Source of the DNA: an uncultured Sphingomonas sp.
GTDB taxonomy: Bacteria > Pseudomonadota > Alphaproteobacteria > Sphingomonadales > Sphingomonadaceae
Assembly: GCF_937871615.1 (NCBI RefSeq)
Contig: NZ_CALMPA010000020.1
Span: 1 to 64,000 of the forward strand
Direction of reading: 5' to 3'
DNA length: 64,000 nucleotides
Numbering within the stretch: the stretch's first letter is position 1; every line of letters begins with the position of its first letter. The translations under genes were made by a program, and so were the position numbers. The notes below the pieces were generated by a model. The model did no database searches. It was given only the letters and a program-made list of their open reading frames with translations, and had not been told where the DNA came from. Below, one piece after another: positions 62,023-64,000 of this stretch.

Positions 62023-62499
62023 TCAATGCGACCCCGCCTCCTCTTTGCCCGCTTTGGCGGCGGCATTGCCGGCGGATGCGGCGGCCTTGACCAGCCCGTC
62101 GAGCAGCGACTTCGCCTGGCTGCGCGCGGCTTCCTTGTTGATCCCGAGCGAATCGAGTTCGCTCTTGCCCGCGCTCTTGGCGGCGGCGATCGCCGAGGCC
62201 GCGGTGGCGCCGACCCGCTTGCCGATCGGCGCGAGCAATTCCTTCTCGCGTTTGCCGCGCGGGATGACCGCCGCGACCAGCGCGCCGAGCGCCAGCCCGC
62301 CGACGATCACGCCGATGGGATTGGCCTCAACCGTTTCGGCGGTGCGCTGTGCGGCGCTGCGGGCGCGATCGCGCGACGTTTCCACGGCGCCGCTGGCGCG
62401 GGTACGGGCGTTTTCCAGCGCCGATGAGGCTTTTCCGCGCGCGGAATCGAGCCCATCGCGCAACTTGCCGTGAGCGGTTTCGGTGGGGGCGTCGGTCAT
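62023..62499 (-). CDS. small membrane protein with amphipathic N-terminal helix
   Basis: A 158-residue Ala/Arg/Lys-rich protein. A long helical N-terminus (about 10-58), one membrane segment (PIGVIVGGLALGALVAAVIP, 61-80), then a basic helical tail. The layout resembles ElaB/DUF883-type proteins that bind ribosomes or the inner membrane, but I do not claim that identity. Start ATGA-overlaps the next gene's stop. Last of a four-gene run. Confidence 0.72.
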   Translation of the reverse strand: MTDAPTETAHGKLRDGLDSARGKASSALENARTRASGAVETSRDRARSAAQRTAETVEANPIGVIVGGLALGALVAAVIPRGKREKELLAPIGKRVGATAASAIAAAKSAGKSELDSLGINKEAARSQAKSLLDGLVKAAASAGNAAAKAGKEEAGSH

Positions 62500-62858
62500 C
62501 TCTCTGTCCTTTCCGCGCGAGGCGGGTGTTTGGCTGGTTCAACGCGCGCCGCGGGTGCCGGTTTCTCGCGGTCGCGACGGGATTTTCGGGCCGTGTCGAT
62601 CAGCATGGCGATGTGGCGACGGCCAAGGAAGGCGGCAAGGAGCGCGATGCCGCCAGCGATCTTTCCGGGATGGCGCTTCGCCGCCACCACGCCGGCGTCG
62701 AGCGCGCGCGCGCCGGTATCGTTGATGCGCCCGATCGCCTCCTGCGCGACATTGCGCGGGGCAAGCCGCGTCTGGAGCGCGCCAAGCGTCGCGGTCATCC
62801 GTGCGCGCGCATCGGCGGCGCGGGCCTCGGCGCGATCGAGGGCGGTCGGCTCGCTCAT
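62496..62858 (-). CDS. DUF3618 domain-containing protein
   Basis: A 120-residue protein. The N-terminal helix (EARAADARARMTATLGALQTRLAP) matches DUF3618; one membrane segment (about 62-85) and an Arg/Lys/Pro-rich tail follow. Function unknown. It overlaps both neighbours by 4 bases (ATGA), so the set is made as one. Confidence 0.8.
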   Translation of the reverse strand: MSEPTALDRAEARAADARARMTATLGALQTRLAPRNVAQEAIGRINDTGARALDAGVVAAKRHPGKIAGGIALLAAFLGRRHIAMLIDTARKSRRDREKPAPAARVEPAKHPPRAERTER

Positions 62859-63199
62859 GGCCGGGACATCCGCCGGGCGAGCCTGCTTTTTCCGAGGAGC
62901 GCAAGCATCGCCGCGATCAGCAACGCCGCGCCGCAAACGATCGCGGTGGCTAGCCCGGTGCCGGTATAGGGGGCGATCGTGCCGATCAGCCCGACGAGCA
63001 GCGCGATCAGCGCGGCGAGCGCGAGCACCGCAGCCGCCGCGAACAGGATCGCGGCATCGCGAAAGCGCGCGATGCTGGTGGTGACGCGCGCTTTCATCAG
63101 GCCGATTTCGGCGCTGGCCACTTCCCGCGCATCGCCGGCAAGCTGGCCCACGAGGTCAGCGATCCCGGCGTCGACAGTCGGGCGATCCCCCTCCGCCAC
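62855..63199 (-). CDS. phage-holin-family (DUF1469) membrane protein
   Basis: A 114-residue protein with an N-terminal amphipathic helix and two membrane helices (about 48-75, 81-102), ending in a basic tail. This matches the DUF1469 or Actinobacterial holin-X group, which in proteobacteria is a chromosomal envelope-protein family despite the name. It is not next to lysis genes. Overlaps the DUF3618 gene by 4 bases. Confidence 0.82.
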   Translation of the reverse strand: MAEGDRPTVDAGIADLVGQLAGDAREVASAEIGLMKARVTTSIARFRDAAILFAAAAVLALAALIALLVGLIGTIAPYTGTGLATAIVCGAALLIAAMLALLGKSRLARRMSRP

Positions 63200-63202
63200 G
63201 CG

Positions 63203-63691
63203 TCAGGCCCGATCGCGCTGGTCCAGCCCGGCGGTTAGCAGGCGGGCGACAACGAAGCCGACCGCCGCCGCCGCGCCGATCGCGACGCCGGGGCTTTTGC
63301 GCACCAGTTCGCGTGCGCTGTCGATCAGTTCGTCCACGCTCCTGTCGTTGAGTTGCGACGAAATGTCCTGCACCTTTCCCGCGGCGCTTCGGGCATAGTC
63401 GCCATATTGCTCGCCCAGCTTTTCGTCGACTTGCCCGGCGGCATCCGACAGCAGTTGCGAAAACTGGCCAAGCGCGCTGGATGCGCGCGCCTTGCCATCC
63501 TCCGCCATCCCACGCGCCTTATCGCCGGCCTGTTCGCGGAATTTGGCGGTATTGTCCGTCAGTGCCTGTTTCGCGCCGGAAAAGCGGCTGCCATCGCCGT
63601 TCTTGAGCGAATCGACCGCTTGCGCCGCGGCCTCGCCGGACGCGGGCGCCGCGTCTTGGTCGGTCATGGGCTTGAGCGGGGTATCGGCCAT
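63203..63691 (-). CDS. small membrane protein (coiled-coil, C-terminal anchor)
   Basis: A 162-residue protein with an Ala/Gln/Lys/Asp-rich helical body (30-130; SLKNGDGSRFSGAKQALTDN, QLLSDAAGQVDEKLGEQYGD) and a C-terminal membrane segment (134-152). The LEA-like composition suggests a stress or envelope-stabilising role, by inference only. AAGGA precedes the start at 63691. First gene of the run, 3 bases from the holin-like gene; diverges from eno. Confidence 0.75.
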   Translation of the reverse strand: MADTPLKPMTDQDAAPASGEAAAQAVDSLKNGDGSRFSGAKQALTDNTAKFREQAGDKARGMAEDGKARASSALGQFSQLLSDAAGQVDEKLGEQYGDYARSAAGKVQDISSQLNDRSVDELIDSARELVRKSPGVAIGAAAAVGFVVARLLTAGLDQRDRA

Positions 63692-63813
63692 CTTTGAAAT
63701 CCTTCCTTGGTCACCATGACAACCCCGTCCCATGCGCGGAGGTTCCATCGTGAATTGCGGCCCGGCGGCGGCACGGTTAGAGGCAGCGCGAACCGCAATT
63801 CTCTCCATCGTAG

Positions 63814-64000
<187 letters not shown>

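Noticed and set aside
62855..63199. Prophage remnant because of the holin-type name
   Set aside because: No lysis, portal or integrase genes near; the DUF1469 family is chromosomal in proteobacteria.

Overview
This window is ordinary chromosome of a GC-rich alphaproteobacterium, most likely a sphingomonad (Sphingomonas or a close relative). Evidence for this is the zwf-pgl-edd-glk-eda Entner-Doudoroff cluster, the gene order carA / yqeY-dnaG-rpoD with carAB-greA on the other side, secG-pyrG, a lone SdhE next to recG and mfd, and small proteins typical of this group (DUF4170, DUF3618). Coding density is very high, many starts overlap the previous stop by 1-8 bases (ATGA, TGATG), and the GC bias makes long antisense frames under almost every gene; I treated those as shadows. 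I see no rRNA, insertion sequence, prophage or CRISPR array.

Layout. 1-474: start of rpsR and rpsF (minus). 666-6765: a GT-C-like membrane protein, then the fatty-acid synthesis run fabD, fabG, acpP, fabF and mltG (plus); fabG sits between two nearly identical long palindromes. 6775-11398: a small Rho-N/SAP-like protein (minus), then purF, an SDR, proB and an NAD-dependent epimerase (plus). 11408-18891 (minus): MarR regulator, SH3 protein, argC, zwf, pgl, edd, glk, eda. 19018-21095: secG-pyrG. 21124-29086: a two-component system followed by a complete RND efflux set (pump, adaptor, outer-membrane lipoprotein). 29138-32125 (minus): PepSY membrane protein, DUF2271, DUF4198 and ApbE, read here as an extracytoplasmic flavin/electron-transfer module. 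32442-34910: tRNA-Gln, an exported S9 peptidase and tRNA-Asn. 34978-36767: moaA-nadK. 36882-44387: a degenerate-GGDEF/EAL protein, mfd, sdhE and recG. 44430-48518: a DAACS symporter, an exported M24 peptidase and rmuC. 48665-51774: an unknown protein, a Phd-like/PAS protein and a trimeric-autotransporter-like surface protein. 51820-56284: rpoD, dnaG, yqeY. 56428-61562: carA, carB, greA. 61749-63691: DUF4170 and four small membrane/coiled-coil proteins in tight overlap. 63826-64000: start of eno.

Most of the window is housekeeping: translation, lipid and wall synthesis, purine, pyrimidine, proline and arginine synthesis, central carbon metabolism and transcription-coupled repair. The accessory parts are the efflux operon with its own sensor, the ApbE/DUF2271/PepSY/DUF4198 module, the Phd-PAS protein facing the surface adhesin, and the small envelope-protein operon before eno. 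The most interesting leads are the SGAT flavinylation-like site in the DUF2271 protein, the possible CTG start of the ApbE gene, the paired palindromes around fabG, and the terminator-like hairpin just ahead of the adhesin start.
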